Shown here in pieces: positions 25,266 to 31,981 of a DNA stretch of 64,000 nt. This stretch comes from CAG-177 sp964587915 (GTDB lineage Bacteria; Bacillota; Clostridia; Oscillospirales; Acutalibacteraceae): contig CAZPMK010000004.1 of NCBI GenBank assembly GCA_964587915.1, positions 1-64,000 of the forward strand, in the 5' to 3' direction. The notes under the pieces were generated by a model. That model was not told where the DNA came from, did no database searches, and saw only the letters and a list, made by a program, of their open reading frames with translations. The first letter of the stretch is position 1. Every line of letters begins with the position of its first letter. The translations under genes were made by a program, and so were the position numbers.

Positions 25266-26280
25266 CGCTGTTTACAGGCTCGTTGCTCCGGGAATGATTG
25301 ACATTGCCTGCACAGAGCCGGATTTGAAAAACAATGTACTTCTCCGCCCCGAATATCTTTCCATATGCAAGGCGGATCAGCGATATTATCTCGGCAACAG
25401 GAGCCGTGAGGCACTCAAAGCAAAGCTGCCCATGGCACTTATCCACGAATGCGTTGCAAGAGTTATGTTTGACCCGACGGGGCATTTCAACAAGGGCGAT
25501 TTGGTTGTTCCCGTGCCGAATATCCCCACCGAGCAGGATGACATTATCGCCGAAAATTATCTGACCACAAGCCACTTTTGTTCAAGCGGCTACGACGGCT
25601 TTCTGCGTGATTACATTGATATGCCGTATGACCGCCTTGTTAAGGTGCCCGACGGTCTCGATTTGAGAATAGCATCCTTTACCGAACTTATCAGCGTTGC
25701 CGTTCATGCGGTGAGCCGTTTTGAAAGGTTCTCCCATTCACGCAAAAATTCCATAGGCGTATGGGGTGACGGAAACGTAGGCTACATTACCGCCCTGATT
25801 TTGAAGGCTCTTTATCCGAATATGAAGCTCTATATTTTCGGCACGGTTTACGAAAAGCTGAATTATTTTGCCTTTGCGGACGGCGTATATCATGTTGACC
25901 ACATCCCGGAGGGACTTAAAATCGACCACGGATTTGAGTGTGTCGGCGGTGAAGCATCGAGATTCGCCATATCTCAAATAATCGATATGATAAATCCCGA
26001 GGGCAGCATCGGCTTAATGGGTGTCAGCGAGAGCTTCATTGGAATAAATACCCGAATGGTTCTTGAAAAAGGACTTGTGCTCTTCGGTTCAAGCAGAAGC
26101 GGAGCGGCGGATTTTGAACGCACGATGCAAATTCTCCGCGACAATCCGAAAATCCCCGCATATCTCGAAAATATCATAGGCAGTGTTGTTGAAATCCATT
26201 CGATTCCCGACATTCACGCCGCCTTTTCACAGGATATCAGCCGTCATTTCGGCAAAACGGTTCTCAAATGGATGAAGTAA
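25258..26280 (+). CDS. tarJ: Ribulose-5-phosphate reductase, TarJ-like (medium-chain dehydrogenase)
   Basis: This 340-residue protein of the medium-chain dehydrogenase superfamily has a catalytic-domain stretch with LRPEYLSICKADQRYY and IHECVARV, plus a nucleotide-binding GVWGDGNVGYITA loop near residue 165. TarJ reduces ribulose-5-phosphate to ribitol-5-phosphate with NADPH, supplying TarI. The tarI-tarJ overlap is as in known ribitol teichoic acid loci. Together they indicate a ribitol-phosphate containing surface polymer, although related polymers with other polyols cannot be ruled out. Confidence 0.82.
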   Translation: MINAVYRLVAPGMIDIACTEPDLKNNVLLRPEYLSICKADQRYYLGNRSREALKAKLPMALIHECVARVMFDPTGHFNKGDLVVPVPNIPTEQDDIIAENYLTTSHFCSSGYDGFLRDYIDMPYDRLVKVPDGLDLRIASFTELISVAVHAVSRFERFSHSRKNSIGVWGDGNVGYITALILKALYPNMKLYIFGTVYEKLNYFAFADGVYHVDHIPEGLKIDHGFECVGGEASRFAISQIIDMINPEGSIGLMGVSESFIGINTRMVLEKGLVLFGSSRSGAADFERTMQILRDNPKIPAYLENIIGSVVEIHSIPDIHAAFSQDISRHFGKTVLKWMK

Positions 26281-26291
26281 GGATGATGAGC

Positions 26292-27554
26292 ATGAAGCTT
26301 TCGGTTATCGTTCCCGCATACAATTGCGAAAAGCTGTTGCCCGAAACGGTCGAATGCCTGCTTTCACAGACTCTCAAGGACATTCAAATAATACTCGTTG
26401 ATGACGGCTCGACGGATTCAACGGGCAGAGTTGCCGATTCATATGCCGAGAAGCATTCCTGCATCAAGGTTCTGCACAAGGAAAACGGCGGCGTTTCCTC
26501 AGCACGCAACTGCGGAATTGAGCTTGCCGAGGGTAAATACACCTCTTTTCTCGATGCGGACGATCTTCTTGAAGCGAACGCACTTGAAGAAATGTATAAC
26601 GCCCTTGAAAGCACAAACAGCGATGTGGCGATTTGCCGTCTTGCCCGTTTCGGCTTCGGCGGTACGGAATACAATCCGAATGCGGAGTCGCTTGCAAGGG
26701 AAAAGTCAATTGACCCGTTTGATAAACGCTTGCTTTGGAATTTTCTTATCGGCAATAAATGCTTCCGCACGGAGCTGCTCAAAAGCTCCGGAATAAAATT
26801 CCCCGCAACACGCTACAGTGAGGACGGTGCGTTTTTCATCTCCTTTTGCTGTGCGGTCAAGCCGAAAATAACCGGCGTATATACCGCCACGCAAAAATAT
26901 CGCCGCCGTGCTCCCGATGAGGGAAAATCCGTCACGCAAACAATCAATCTGTCACTTTTGACTGATTTTTGCACCTCTTTGCAATTGGTTTACGATGCCG
27001 CACGGGTCGCACTCGAAAACGATGAACGCCGTGTGGATTATTTGCAGGAGATTCTTTATAAGACTTATCACACTCTGCAAAACGAATTTTATCGGCTTCT
27101 TTGGGGTGCCGATGATGAATCGCTCGCTTTCATTTGCTCCAAATGCAAAAAAATTAAAACCGAGATGACCGATTCCACTCTAAAAAGGCTCGAGGACAGC
27201 AACCGTGAGCTTGGCACTCCTCTTCCGAGCAGAAAATCTGCCGCCGAAAATCCGACGGTCAGCATTATTGTTAAAGCTCCCGAGCAGGAATTTCTCCGTT
27301 CCCTCTATGCTCAATCAATGCCGCTTTTCGAGGTCATCGGTGCTAAAAATACAGGCGGCGAATTTTCCGAATTTGAAAATTTCAAGTCAGTGTCAGCCGT
27401 TTCCAAAGGCAAAATCAAATTGCATTTTCGAGGCAAAAAAGAGCTTGACCCGAGACTTTTGCGGGTAACGGTTCTGCTCAAAGAAAAATTTGCTTTTCTC
27501 CCCGACGTTGCATTAAAGTATGTCGGTATCCTGTTCCTGAAGCTGAAAAAATAA
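26292..27554 (+). CDS. Family 2 glycosyltransferase with C-terminal extension
   Basis: This ~420-residue protein has a GT-A domain in the first ~230 residues, with LSVIVPAYNCEKLLPETVECLLSQTL, VDDGSTDST, GGVSSARN.GIELA and the SFLDADD metal motif. The last ~180 residues are a poorly conserved tail without a known domain; many teichoic-acid linked GT2 proteins have such tails. Several ATG codons precede LSVIV; the one at 26292 has the best spacing from the taagga ribosome binding site. It overlaps the end of tarJ only if an earlier start is used. Confidence 0.78.
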   Translation: MKLSVIVPAYNCEKLLPETVECLLSQTLKDIQIILVDDGSTDSTGRVADSYAEKHSCIKVLHKENGGVSSARNCGIELAEGKYTSFLDADDLLEANALEEMYNALESTNSDVAICRLARFGFGGTEYNPNAESLAREKSIDPFDKRLLWNFLIGNKCFRTELLKSSGIKFPATRYSEDGAFFISFCCAVKPKITGVYTATQKYRRRAPDEGKSVTQTINLSLLTDFCTSLQLVYDAARVALENDERRVDYLQEILYKTYHTLQNEFYRLLWGADDESLAFICSKCKKIKTEMTDSTLKRLEDSNRELGTPLPSRKSAAENPTVSIIVKAPEQEFLRSLYAQSMPLFEVIGAKNTGGEFSEFENFKSVSAVSKGKIKLHFRGKKELDPRLLRVTVLLKEKFAFLPDVALKYVGILFLKLKK

Positions 27555-27562
27555 CAATACCG

Positions 27563-28702
27563 GTGATAAATTTGAAAAAGCTCTTTTATTTTCTGTATTC
27601 GTTTTTCTTTAAAATTTCCCGCCTGCTCCCCGTTAAGGAAAGGCGGGTTTGCTTTGTTGCTCCCCACAACGGCGGAGAACACGATTCGCTGAGCGAAATG
27701 AAACGCTTTATTGAGAGCAAAGGCGGCTTTGAGCTTGTTTGCGTCAACGGAAGTGATTTACGTTTCAACCGTGCAAAGCCGATACATTCCCTTTTGCGGG
27801 CAATCAGATTTTTTACTGTCGGAGCGAAAAATCTTGCAACGGCGAAATTTATTTTTCTCAACGATAATTTTATGCCGATGTCAATGCTCAATTTTTCCGA
27901 TAAAGCCGTAATAACTCAGCTCTGGCACGCCGAGGGTGCTTTCAAAAAATTCGGTCTTTCTGCTCCGCTTTCCCCCGATATCCGCGAGCGTGAAAAGCGT
28001 TGCTCCGCAAGACTCGACTATGTGATTTGTTCTTCAAAAAGCGTTGCTCCGATTTACGCCGAGGCATTCGGAGTTCCTCTTGAAAAGGTACTCCCGCTCG
28101 GCTCTCCGAGAACCGATATTCTTCTTGAAAATAAAAATGTTGAATCTCTGCGTGCCGCATTTGACAAAAATCATCCCGAATGTATCGGCAAAAAGCTCGT
28201 TCTGTATGCTCCCACTTTTCGAGATGACCCCGAATACGACGGCAAGCTGCTTGAAAAAATAGATTCCGATAAATTTTCACGCCGTCTCGGTGCGGATTAT
28301 TCTCTGCTCGTCAAGCTCCACCCTCAGCTCAACAGCGGAGCCAACATTGACGGTACGACGGATGTGACGACCGAGGATATCGGTATGCTTACTCAAATCT
28401 GTGAATGTGTGATAACGGATTATTCCTCCGTTTGCATGGATTTTTCGCTTTTGATGAAGCCTTGCATTTTCTTCGCTTTTGACCTTGAGGAATACGAAAA
28501 GGAGCGTTCGTTTTATTTTGATTACGAAAGCTACATACCCGGTCCGCTTGTTCGCACCTTTGCCGAGGTTATCGACGAAACAGAAAAACCCCGAAGCGAC
28601 AAAGCCGAGCTGTGCCGATTCAGGGATTTCAACTTTGATTATATTGATTGCGGCAGCCGACAGAGAATATTCGACGCCGTTATTTCAGCCAACTTGAAAT
28701 GA
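27563..28702 (+). CDS. CDP-glycerol/CDP-ribitol polyol-phosphotransferase, TagF-like
   Basis: This ~379-residue protein of the CDP-glycerol glycerophosphotransferase family has QLWHAEGAFKKFGLS, the conserved PR.D nucleotide-site block (LGSPRTDIL), LYAPTFRDD, VKLHPQLN and the TDYSSV..D motif near residue 300. Members add polyol-phosphate units to teichoic chains at the inner face of the membrane. It is near the short end for the family, lacking a long N-terminal region. The start is uncertain (GTG at 27563 or TTG at 27572). Its 3' end overlaps the convergent gene at 28680. Confidence 0.82.
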   Translation: MINLKKLFYFLYSFFFKISRLLPVKERRVCFVAPHNGGEHDSLSEMKRFIESKGGFELVCVNGSDLRFNRAKPIHSLLRAIRFFTVGAKNLATAKFIFLNDNFMPMSMLNFSDKAVITQLWHAEGAFKKFGLSAPLSPDIREREKRCSARLDYVICSSKSVAPIYAEAFGVPLEKVLPLGSPRTDILLENKNVESLRAAFDKNHPECIGKKLVLYAPTFRDDPEYDGKLLEKIDSDKFSRRLGADYSLLVKLHPQLNSGANIDGTTDVTTEDIGMLTQICECVITDYSSVCMDFSLLMKPCIFFAFDLEEYEKERSFYFDYESYIPGPLVRTFAEVIDETEKPRSDKAELCRFRDFNFDYIDCGSRQRIFDAVISANLK

Positions 28703-29798
28703 GTGCGGCAACACGCTCTGCGGCGTGACCGTCACACGCTCCCATCTGCCCGTTTCTGAAGCTCTCGAGCCGTTCAACGGGCGGATTGCTTTTTGTCCGT
28801 CTGACCGCTTGCAAAAGGAATTGTGAATCCGTTACCAATTCCCCGGGAAGTCCGTCGGGAAAATCAAGATAAAATCCTCTCTCATATTTCTCACGGTCGG
28901 GGCAATAGAAAACCGTCGGAACATTCAGCAGGCAGGCATCGTATATGACCGAGGAATAATCGGTAATCAGCACGTCACAAGCCGCAGTAAGCTCGAGGGT
29001 AGACTCATTCGACAGGTCAAATATATTCGCATATTTTCCGCAAAGCAGCTCATAATTCATCAGCGGATGACGGCGAATGACGAATATCTCGTTCTCGCCG
29101 AGCGTTGCACTGAGCTTTTCAAAATCAATTTTCGGGTCGTATTCGGTCTGCTTGCCGTTTTCTTCTCGGAAGGTCGGGCAATACAGATAAACGGTTTTTC
29201 CGCAAAATTCGGGATGTCTTTCAAGAACGGCACCACGCATGGCATCGGCATTTTTCAGCAGGGCATCTGTTCTCGGCAAGCCGAGCGGCAGACAAATATC
29301 CTCGCTCACTCCGAACGCCCCCGCAAAGGGCTTGCGGCAGCTCTCTCCCGTAACAACAACGGCGGAATACTGCGAATGCGTTGCGATTTCCTCTTGAGTT
29401 GTCAGGCGTGACGGTGCATCAAGTCCGAATTTTTTGAAAGAACCGCAGGCGTGCCAAATCTGGATAACCCGCTGTTTGGGTCTGAGCTTTACCGCTCGCA
29501 GATATCGCACATAGTCATCCGTCACGATAACCCTGCTTGTAAGCAGATAATAATACGCAAGCGGCTTGATTTTTTCGGGATGCGGGAGCATATGTGCAAA
29601 AACCGCCTTTTTGCAGTCAAGGGCATCGTAAACGGCTTTGCTGTTGTCGAGCAGCTTGCCGTTTGCACGAATCGTATAGAATAACACACGGTTTTTCAGC
29701 GGCAAGAGCTTGCAAAACGCGCGCCAAAGGCGGTTGAGTCTGTTCAACAAGGCTCTGCGTACCCTTGGGGAGAGTATTTTTTTCAGCAGTCTTTTCAT
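28680..29798 (-). CDS. CDP-glycerol/CDP-ribitol polyol-phosphotransferase, second TagF-like copy
   Basis: This 372-residue paralogue of the preceding gene on the opposite strand shares QIWHACGSFKKFGLDAPS, LGLPRTDAL, YCPTFREE, IRRHPLMNY and the TDYSSV..DACLL motif. The N-terminus is strongly basic (KRLLKKILSPRVRR), suggesting membrane association. The two genes are convergent and overlap by 23 nt at their 3' ends. Two distinct transferases fit priming and polymerising, or two different polyols, but which does what cannot be told. A promoter lies at 29833-29861 on this strand. Confidence 0.82.
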   Translation of the reverse strand: MKRLLKKILSPRVRRALLNRLNRLWRAFCKLLPLKNRVLFYTIRANGKLLDNSKAVYDALDCKKAVFAHMLPHPEKIKPLAYYYLLTSRVIVTDDYVRYLRAVKLRPKQRVIQIWHACGSFKKFGLDAPSRLTTQEEIATHSQYSAVVVTGESCRKPFAGAFGVSEDICLPLGLPRTDALLKNADAMRGAVLERHPEFCGKTVYLYCPTFREENGKQTEYDPKIDFEKLSATLGENEIFVIRRHPLMNYELLCGKYANIFDLSNESTLELTAACDVLITDYSSVIYDACLLNVPTVFYCPDREKYERGFYLDFPDGLPGELVTDSQFLLQAVRRTKSNPPVERLESFRNGQMGACDGHAAERVAALISSWLK

Positions 29799-29832
29799 GC
29801 ACTCACTCCGAATTGATTATATAATGTAATAT

Positions 29833-29861
29833 ATTATAGCATACTCGCCTGTGTATGACAA
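29833..29861 (-). promoter_or_regulatory. Promoter of the minus-strand TagF-like gene
   Basis: Read on the minus strand: TTGTCA, a 17-bp spacer and a perfect TATAAT, about 35 bp before the ATG at 29798. GGAGTGAG gives the ribosome binding site. Confidence 0.65.
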
Positions 29862-29920
29862 TATTTTTCGGCAGATTACACCCGACGGCGGAAAAATTTA
29901 AAATTTTTTTGTTTTGGGTG

Positions 29921-29948
29921 TTGACTTTTTGATTTAATTGTGTATAAT
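29921..29948 (+). promoter_or_regulatory. Promoter of tRNA-Gln
   Basis: TTGACT (29921-29926), a 16-bp spacer and TATAAT (29943-29948) lie 32 bp before the tRNA. Confidence 0.7.
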
Positions 29949-29980
29949 ATATACCCGTAGCCCATATTATCGAGTTACAT

Positions 29981-30054
29981 TGGGGAATAGTGTAACGGTA
30001 GCACGACAGACTCTGACTCTGTTTGTTGGGGTTCGAATCCCTATTCCCCAGCCA
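29981..30054 (+). tRNA. tRNA-Gln (anticodon CTG)
   Basis: The acceptor stem TGGGGAA pairs with TTCCCCA. The anticodon arm ACAGA/TCTGT encloses the loop CTCTGAC with anticodon CTG. The T arm contains GTTCGAAT. The discriminator G and an encoded CCA end the gene. It reads CAG codons. Confidence 0.95.
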
Positions 30055-30062
30055 AGAAAAAA

Positions 30063-30088
30063 GCACTTGCGAAAGCAAGTGCTTTTTT
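30063..30088 (+). terminator. Terminator after tRNA-Gln
   Basis: GCACTTGC-GAAA-GCAAGTGC, a perfect 8-bp stem with a GNRA loop, is followed by T6 and preceded by a run of A. Confidence 0.92.
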
Positions 30089-30126
30089 CAACTAAATCCG
30101 CCGTTGACGGGAGAGAGGATGAATTT

Positions 30127-30184
30127 AATTTCATCTGCGAAGCAGAGTTCATCCGAGTTTTACTTGGATTTCACCGACATAGTC
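30127..30184 (+). repeat. Array of short hairpins separated by TTTCATC-like spacers
   Basis: Between the two tRNA genes the sequence alternates a spacer (AATTTCATC, GAGTTCATC, GATTTCACC, GATTCCATT) with small palindromes (TGCGAAGCA, CGAGTTTTACTTG, GACATAGTC) at about 20-nt period. No gene is visible between 30089 and 30327. It resembles the small palindromic intergenic repeats common in clostridial genomes; whether it is transcribed is unknown. Confidence 0.5.
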
Positions 30185-30284
30185 GATTCCATTAAAAATA
30201 ATCTTCAAAACTATATGCAATGTTTTCGACGAAAGTTAAGCCGATACTAACGGCATTTAAGAGACTTGTTACGTTCTCTTTCGC

Positions 30285-30313
30285 TTGACTTTTTTGCAAT
30301 TATGATGTATAGT
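30285..30313 (+). promoter_or_regulatory. Promoter of tRNA-Arg
   Basis: TTGACT (30285-30290), a 17-bp spacer and TATAGT (30308-30313) lie 14 bp before the tRNA. Confidence 0.65.
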
Positions 30314-30327
30314 AAATCACGATATTT

Positions 30328-30404
30328 CCGCTCGTGGCGCAGTTGGATAACGCAGCAGATTCCGATTCTGAAGAACGGGGGTTCGAATCCCTTCGAGCGG
30401 GCCA
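30328..30404 (+). tRNA. tRNA-Arg (anticodon CCG)
   Basis: The acceptor stem CCGCTCG pairs with CGAGCGG. The anticodon arm CAGA/TCTG encloses TTCCGAT with anticodon CCG. The T arm contains GTTCGAAT. The discriminator G is followed by an encoded CCA. It reads CGG codons. The sequence just downstream is an accessory island, and tRNA genes are common integration targets. Confidence 0.94.
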
Positions 30405-30414
30405 TAAATCAAAT

Positions 30415-30454
30415 GCCTTGAAATCGTTGATAAATAACGGTTTCGAGGCTTTTT
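30415..30454 (+). terminator. Terminator after tRNA-Arg
   Basis: GCCTTGAAATCGTT pairs with AACGGTTTCGAGGC (two G-U pairs) and is followed by TTTTTG. Confidence 0.85.
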
Positions 30455-30519
30455 GTTATTAAGTGATTTTGCTTAAAAATTCCGTGAAATTAAGCTGAAA
30501 TAGCTAAAAAACATAAAAA

Positions 30520-30711
30520 ATGCAAGTCAAATGCAAGTCAGAAACGGTAAAAGAACTACGCATTGTTTCGGGAATGTCTCTCAAGCAATTCAGCGACTAT
30601 TTCGGTATTCCTTACCGAACCGTTCAAAATTGGGATGCCGAAATCAGAAATTGCCCCGACTATCTTGTTGAGCTTATGATTTACAAGTTGAATTCCGAGG
30701 GCATCATATGA
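30520..30711 (+). pseudogene. HTH protein, copy A, with a replaced 5' end
   Basis: From residue 9 onward this 63-residue frame is identical to the HTH protein at 31141 (the DNA is identical from 30544). Its natural start codon is missing: the intact copy has ATG-ACG where this has GAA-ACG. Translation would have to begin in a tandem ATGCAAGTCA duplication with no ribosome binding site visible. The HTH region (about residues 14-45, LRIVSGMSLKQFSDYFGIP..TVQNW) is a small XRE-like DNA-binding fold. It is probably a non-expressed duplicate, though translation from a leaderless or distant signal cannot be excluded. Confidence 0.6.
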
Positions 30712-30740
30712 AAAATCGGGAGCTGCGGTGTGCGGCTCCC
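30544..30740 (+). repeat. Direct repeat, left copy (HTH gene body plus terminator hairpin)
   Basis: Bases 30544-30727 are identical to 31144-31327, offset by exactly 600. After a one-base indel the match continues for 12 bases to 30740/31339. The repeat spans codons of the HTH protein, its stop and the GGGAGC...GCTCCC hairpin. Confidence 0.95.
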
Positions 30741-30749
30741 ATCTTTTTT
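30712..30749. terminator. Bidirectional terminator between HTH copy A and the small-peptide gene
   Basis: GGGAGC (30718-30723) pairs with GCTCCC (30735-30740). On the plus strand it is followed by T6 (30744-30749). On the minus strand it is followed by a T5 tract (the complement of 30711-30715). It can therefore end copy A transcripts and a leftward antisense RNA from 31013-31041. Confidence 0.75.
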
Positions 30750-30791
30750 ACCGTTTCCCATAAAAAATAATGAAAATTTTTCAAAAAAGGC

Positions 30792-30820
30792 TTGACTTTT
30801 GTACCCATTGGGTGTATGAC
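30792..30820 (+). promoter_or_regulatory. Promoter of the 38-residue peptide gene
   Basis: TTGACT (30792-30797), a 17-bp spacer and TATGAC (30815-30820). It is followed by a perfect AAAGGAGGT Shine-Dalgarno at 30838-30846. Confidence 0.6.
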
Positions 30821-30852
30821 ATAGACACAGGTTAAGGAAAGGAGGTCAAACA

Positions 30853-30969
30853 ATGGCTGACCAAAAGAAAAAGTCAACCAAGCTGAAAATCTCGGAGATT
30901 TTACTTAACGGCTTGATTGACTTAATCGTCGGAACGCTGCTCATCATGATAAGTAAACTTATCGACTAA
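30853..30969 (+). CDS. 38-residue hydrophobic peptide, candidate type I toxin-like protein
   Basis: A lysine-rich N-terminus (about residues 1-12) is followed by a single hydrophobic segment from ILLNGLIDLIVG to LLIMISKLI, then a short charged end. The ribosome binding site is an unusually perfect AAAGGAGGT, seven bases upstream. A minus-strand promoter at 31013-31041 would direct RNA antisense to the entire gene, including the Shine-Dalgarno. Small membrane peptides with an antisense RNA are the layout of Fst, TxpA/RatA and BsrG/SR4 type I toxin-antitoxin systems. The peptide itself shows only general resemblance to Fst-type toxins, so the role is an inference. A plain small membrane protein of a mobile element is the alternative. 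Confidence 0.55.
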   Translation: MADQKKKSTKLKISEILLNGLIDLIVGTLLIMISKLID

Positions 30970-30975
30970 GCGGCG

Positions 30976-31009
30976 GGTGCGGGGGAAGAGGCAAGCTTCC
31001 CCCTGCACC
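30976..31009. other. GC-rich hairpin between the peptide gene and the antisense promoter
   Basis: GGTGC plus GGGGGAAG pair with CTTCCCCC plus GCACC across one mismatch. There is no T-tract on either side. It would form a 3' stem on the peptide mRNA and the 5' stem of the antisense RNA. Confidence 0.6.
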
Positions 31010-31012
31010 TCA

Positions 31013-31041
31013 ATTCTACAACTAAAATCAGCTGTTGTCAA
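31013..31041 (-). promoter_or_regulatory. Antisense promoter reading toward the 38-residue peptide gene
   Basis: On the minus strand: a perfect TTGACA (31041-31036), a 17-bp spacer and TAGAAT (31018-31013). It is stronger than the plus-strand promoter at 30792, which is the usual balance in antisense-controlled modules. Confidence 0.6.
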
Positions 31042-31048
31042 CACTAAA

Positions 31049-31141
31049 ATGAAAACTTTCATCTTCGCTCTGGGAATATTTTTCGTCTGCTTCGGATTTT
31101 CCAAGGTGCTTCTATGGTTTAAAAACAGGGGGGATTTTTAA
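31049..31141 (+). CDS. 30-residue hydrophobic peptide upstream of the HTH gene
   Basis: This short ORF encodes one hydrophobic segment (TFIFALGIFFVCFGFSKVLLWF) followed by a basic tail. Its stop overlaps the HTH start (TAATG), suggesting translational coupling. No clear ribosome binding site precedes it, and its start lies just beyond the antisense promoter. It could be a second small membrane peptide or simply a leader for the HTH gene. Confidence 0.4.
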   Translation: MKTFIFALGIFFVCFGFSKVLLWFKNRGDF

Positions 31142-31311
31142 TGACGGTAAAAGAACTACGCATTGTTTCGGGAATGTCTCTCAAGCAATTCAGCGACTAT
31201 TTCGGTATTCCTTACCGAACCGTTCAAAATTGGGATGCCGAAATCAGAAATTGCCCCGACTATCTTGTTGAGCTTATGATTTACAAGTTGAATTCCGAGG
31301 GCATCATATGA
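31141..31311 (+). CDS. Small helix-turn-helix DNA-binding protein, copy B (intact)
   Basis: This 56-residue protein is essentially one HTH domain: ELRIVSGMSLKQFSDYFGIP, then TVQNWDAEIRNCP, then VELMIYKLNSEG. Its ATG has a GGGGGG-rich ribosome binding site and overlaps the stop of the preceding 30-residue ORF. Similar stand-alone HTH proteins are frequent in clostridial mobile elements and near toxin-antitoxin genes. It may regulate the small-peptide promoter; no operator was identified. The duplicate at 30520 lacks the start codon. Confidence 0.65.
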   Translation: MTVKELRIVSGMSLKQFSDYFGIPYRTVQNWDAEIRNCPDYLVELMIYKLNSEGII

Positions 31312-31339
31312 AAAATCGGGAGCTGCGTGTGCGGCTCCC
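31144..31339 (+). repeat. Direct repeat, right copy
   Basis: This is the right-hand partner of the 30544-30740 repeat. The hairpin GGGAGC...GCTCCC is retained, but the plus-strand T-tract is lost (GTTAGC follows), so the similarity ends at the stem. Confidence 0.95.
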
Positions 31340-31360
31340 GTTAGCTTTGCTGTTGTGTTG

Positions 31361-31453
31361 TTATCCCCAGAGACTTATGCCGACAAGGGAGAGGATGTGT
31401 TCAAGCGGAATGAGAACGTACAGCAGTCCTGCCGAAATTAAAAAATGAAGCAT
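31361..31453 (-). CDS. 30-residue membrane peptide next to the lysin remnant
   Basis: On the minus strand an ATG at 31453, preceded by gaaaggggtcaaa, encodes a peptide dominated by LHFLISAGLLYVLIPLEHIL. It ends at the edge of the right direct repeat. Position directly downstream of a lysin fragment hints at a lysis-cassette residue, but it is too short to assign. Confidence 0.35.
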   Translation of the reverse strand: MLHFLISAGLLYVLIPLEHILSLVGISLWG

Positions 31454-31494
31454 TTTGACCCCTTTCTGCCGCCGTCGTTTTTCCTCGGCGTTTT

Positions 31495-31851
31495 TTATGC
31501 TTTTTTCAAATAATTCATACAAACCCAACCGCTCGGGCACTTGCCCCATGCCGTCCCGCCGACTTGTTTAATCTGCGAAATGGTGAGCTTAACGCCTTTC
31601 GGAAAGTGGTCGGGGCATGACGGGTCGAGCTTCTTTACCTGTGATTTTGCGTTTATTGTGAATTGCGAAAAATAAATGCGGTTGAAGTTCGTTCCTGCTC
31701 CTGCTCTGACGTTAACATCAGCCGTCACGTCATTTGTTACACACTTATATATTTCAATATCAATTTTACCAATGCTATGCACACTATCAATTGCCGTTTC
31801 ATCTTTCTTTAAAATTATTATATCACTTTCTGCGGTGTTGTTAATTTCTTT
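31495..31851 (-). pseudogene. C-terminal remnant of a phage-type cell-wall lysin (SH3-like domain)
   Basis: The frame is open from a stop at 31852-31854 and contains DVNVRAGAGTNF near its middle and GGTAWGKCPSGWVCMNYL at the end. These are the characteristic start and end of a bacterial SH3 wall-binding domain, as found at the C-terminus of endolysins and amidases. No catalytic domain and no good start codon precede it (only a GTG at 31782). It is therefore a 5'-truncated fragment, supporting prophage or mobile-element origin for this island. Confidence 0.65.
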
Positions 31852-31900
31852 TTAAGATTTTACCACGCTCATTCCATCCTCAAAAGTGTTGAAAAAAGCA

Positions 31901-31929
31901 TTGAGATTTACGGCGGTATGTGGTATAAT
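31901..31929 (+). promoter_or_regulatory. Promoter of the yibE/F-aldolase-iolC operon
   Basis: TTGAGA (31901-31906), a 17-bp spacer and a perfect TATAAT (31924-31929) lie about 50 bp before the ATG at 31982. Confidence 0.65.
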
Positions 31930-31981
31930 AGCTTGTAGTATAACTATATATTCGATATTATGGTTCGGGAGGCGGCAGCAT

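Larger units (their letters stand above)
30712..31006 (-). ncRNA. Predicted antisense RNA to the 38-residue peptide gene
   Basis: A minus-strand promoter (31013-31041) predicts a start near 31006. The first visible minus-strand terminator is the hairpin at 30718-30740 with its T5 tail, giving a ~295-nt RNA. It would begin with the GC-rich stem at 30976-31009 and be complementary to the whole peptide gene and its ribosome binding site. Ends are predicted from sequence only. Confidence 0.4.

Noticed and set aside
29803..30078. A minus-strand 91-codon ORF across tRNA-Gln
   Set aside because: It reads through the tRNA and its terminator in antisense and has no coding features.
30121..30184. CRISPR array
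   Set aside because: The repeated units are short and imperfect, the intervening elements are palindromes rather than spacers, and no cas gene is present anywhere in the window.
31141..31311. HigA/RelB-type antitoxin of a type II toxin-antitoxin pair
   Set aside because: No RelE/HigB-like toxin gene is adjacent; neighbours are tiny hydrophobic peptides, so a type II system is not supported.
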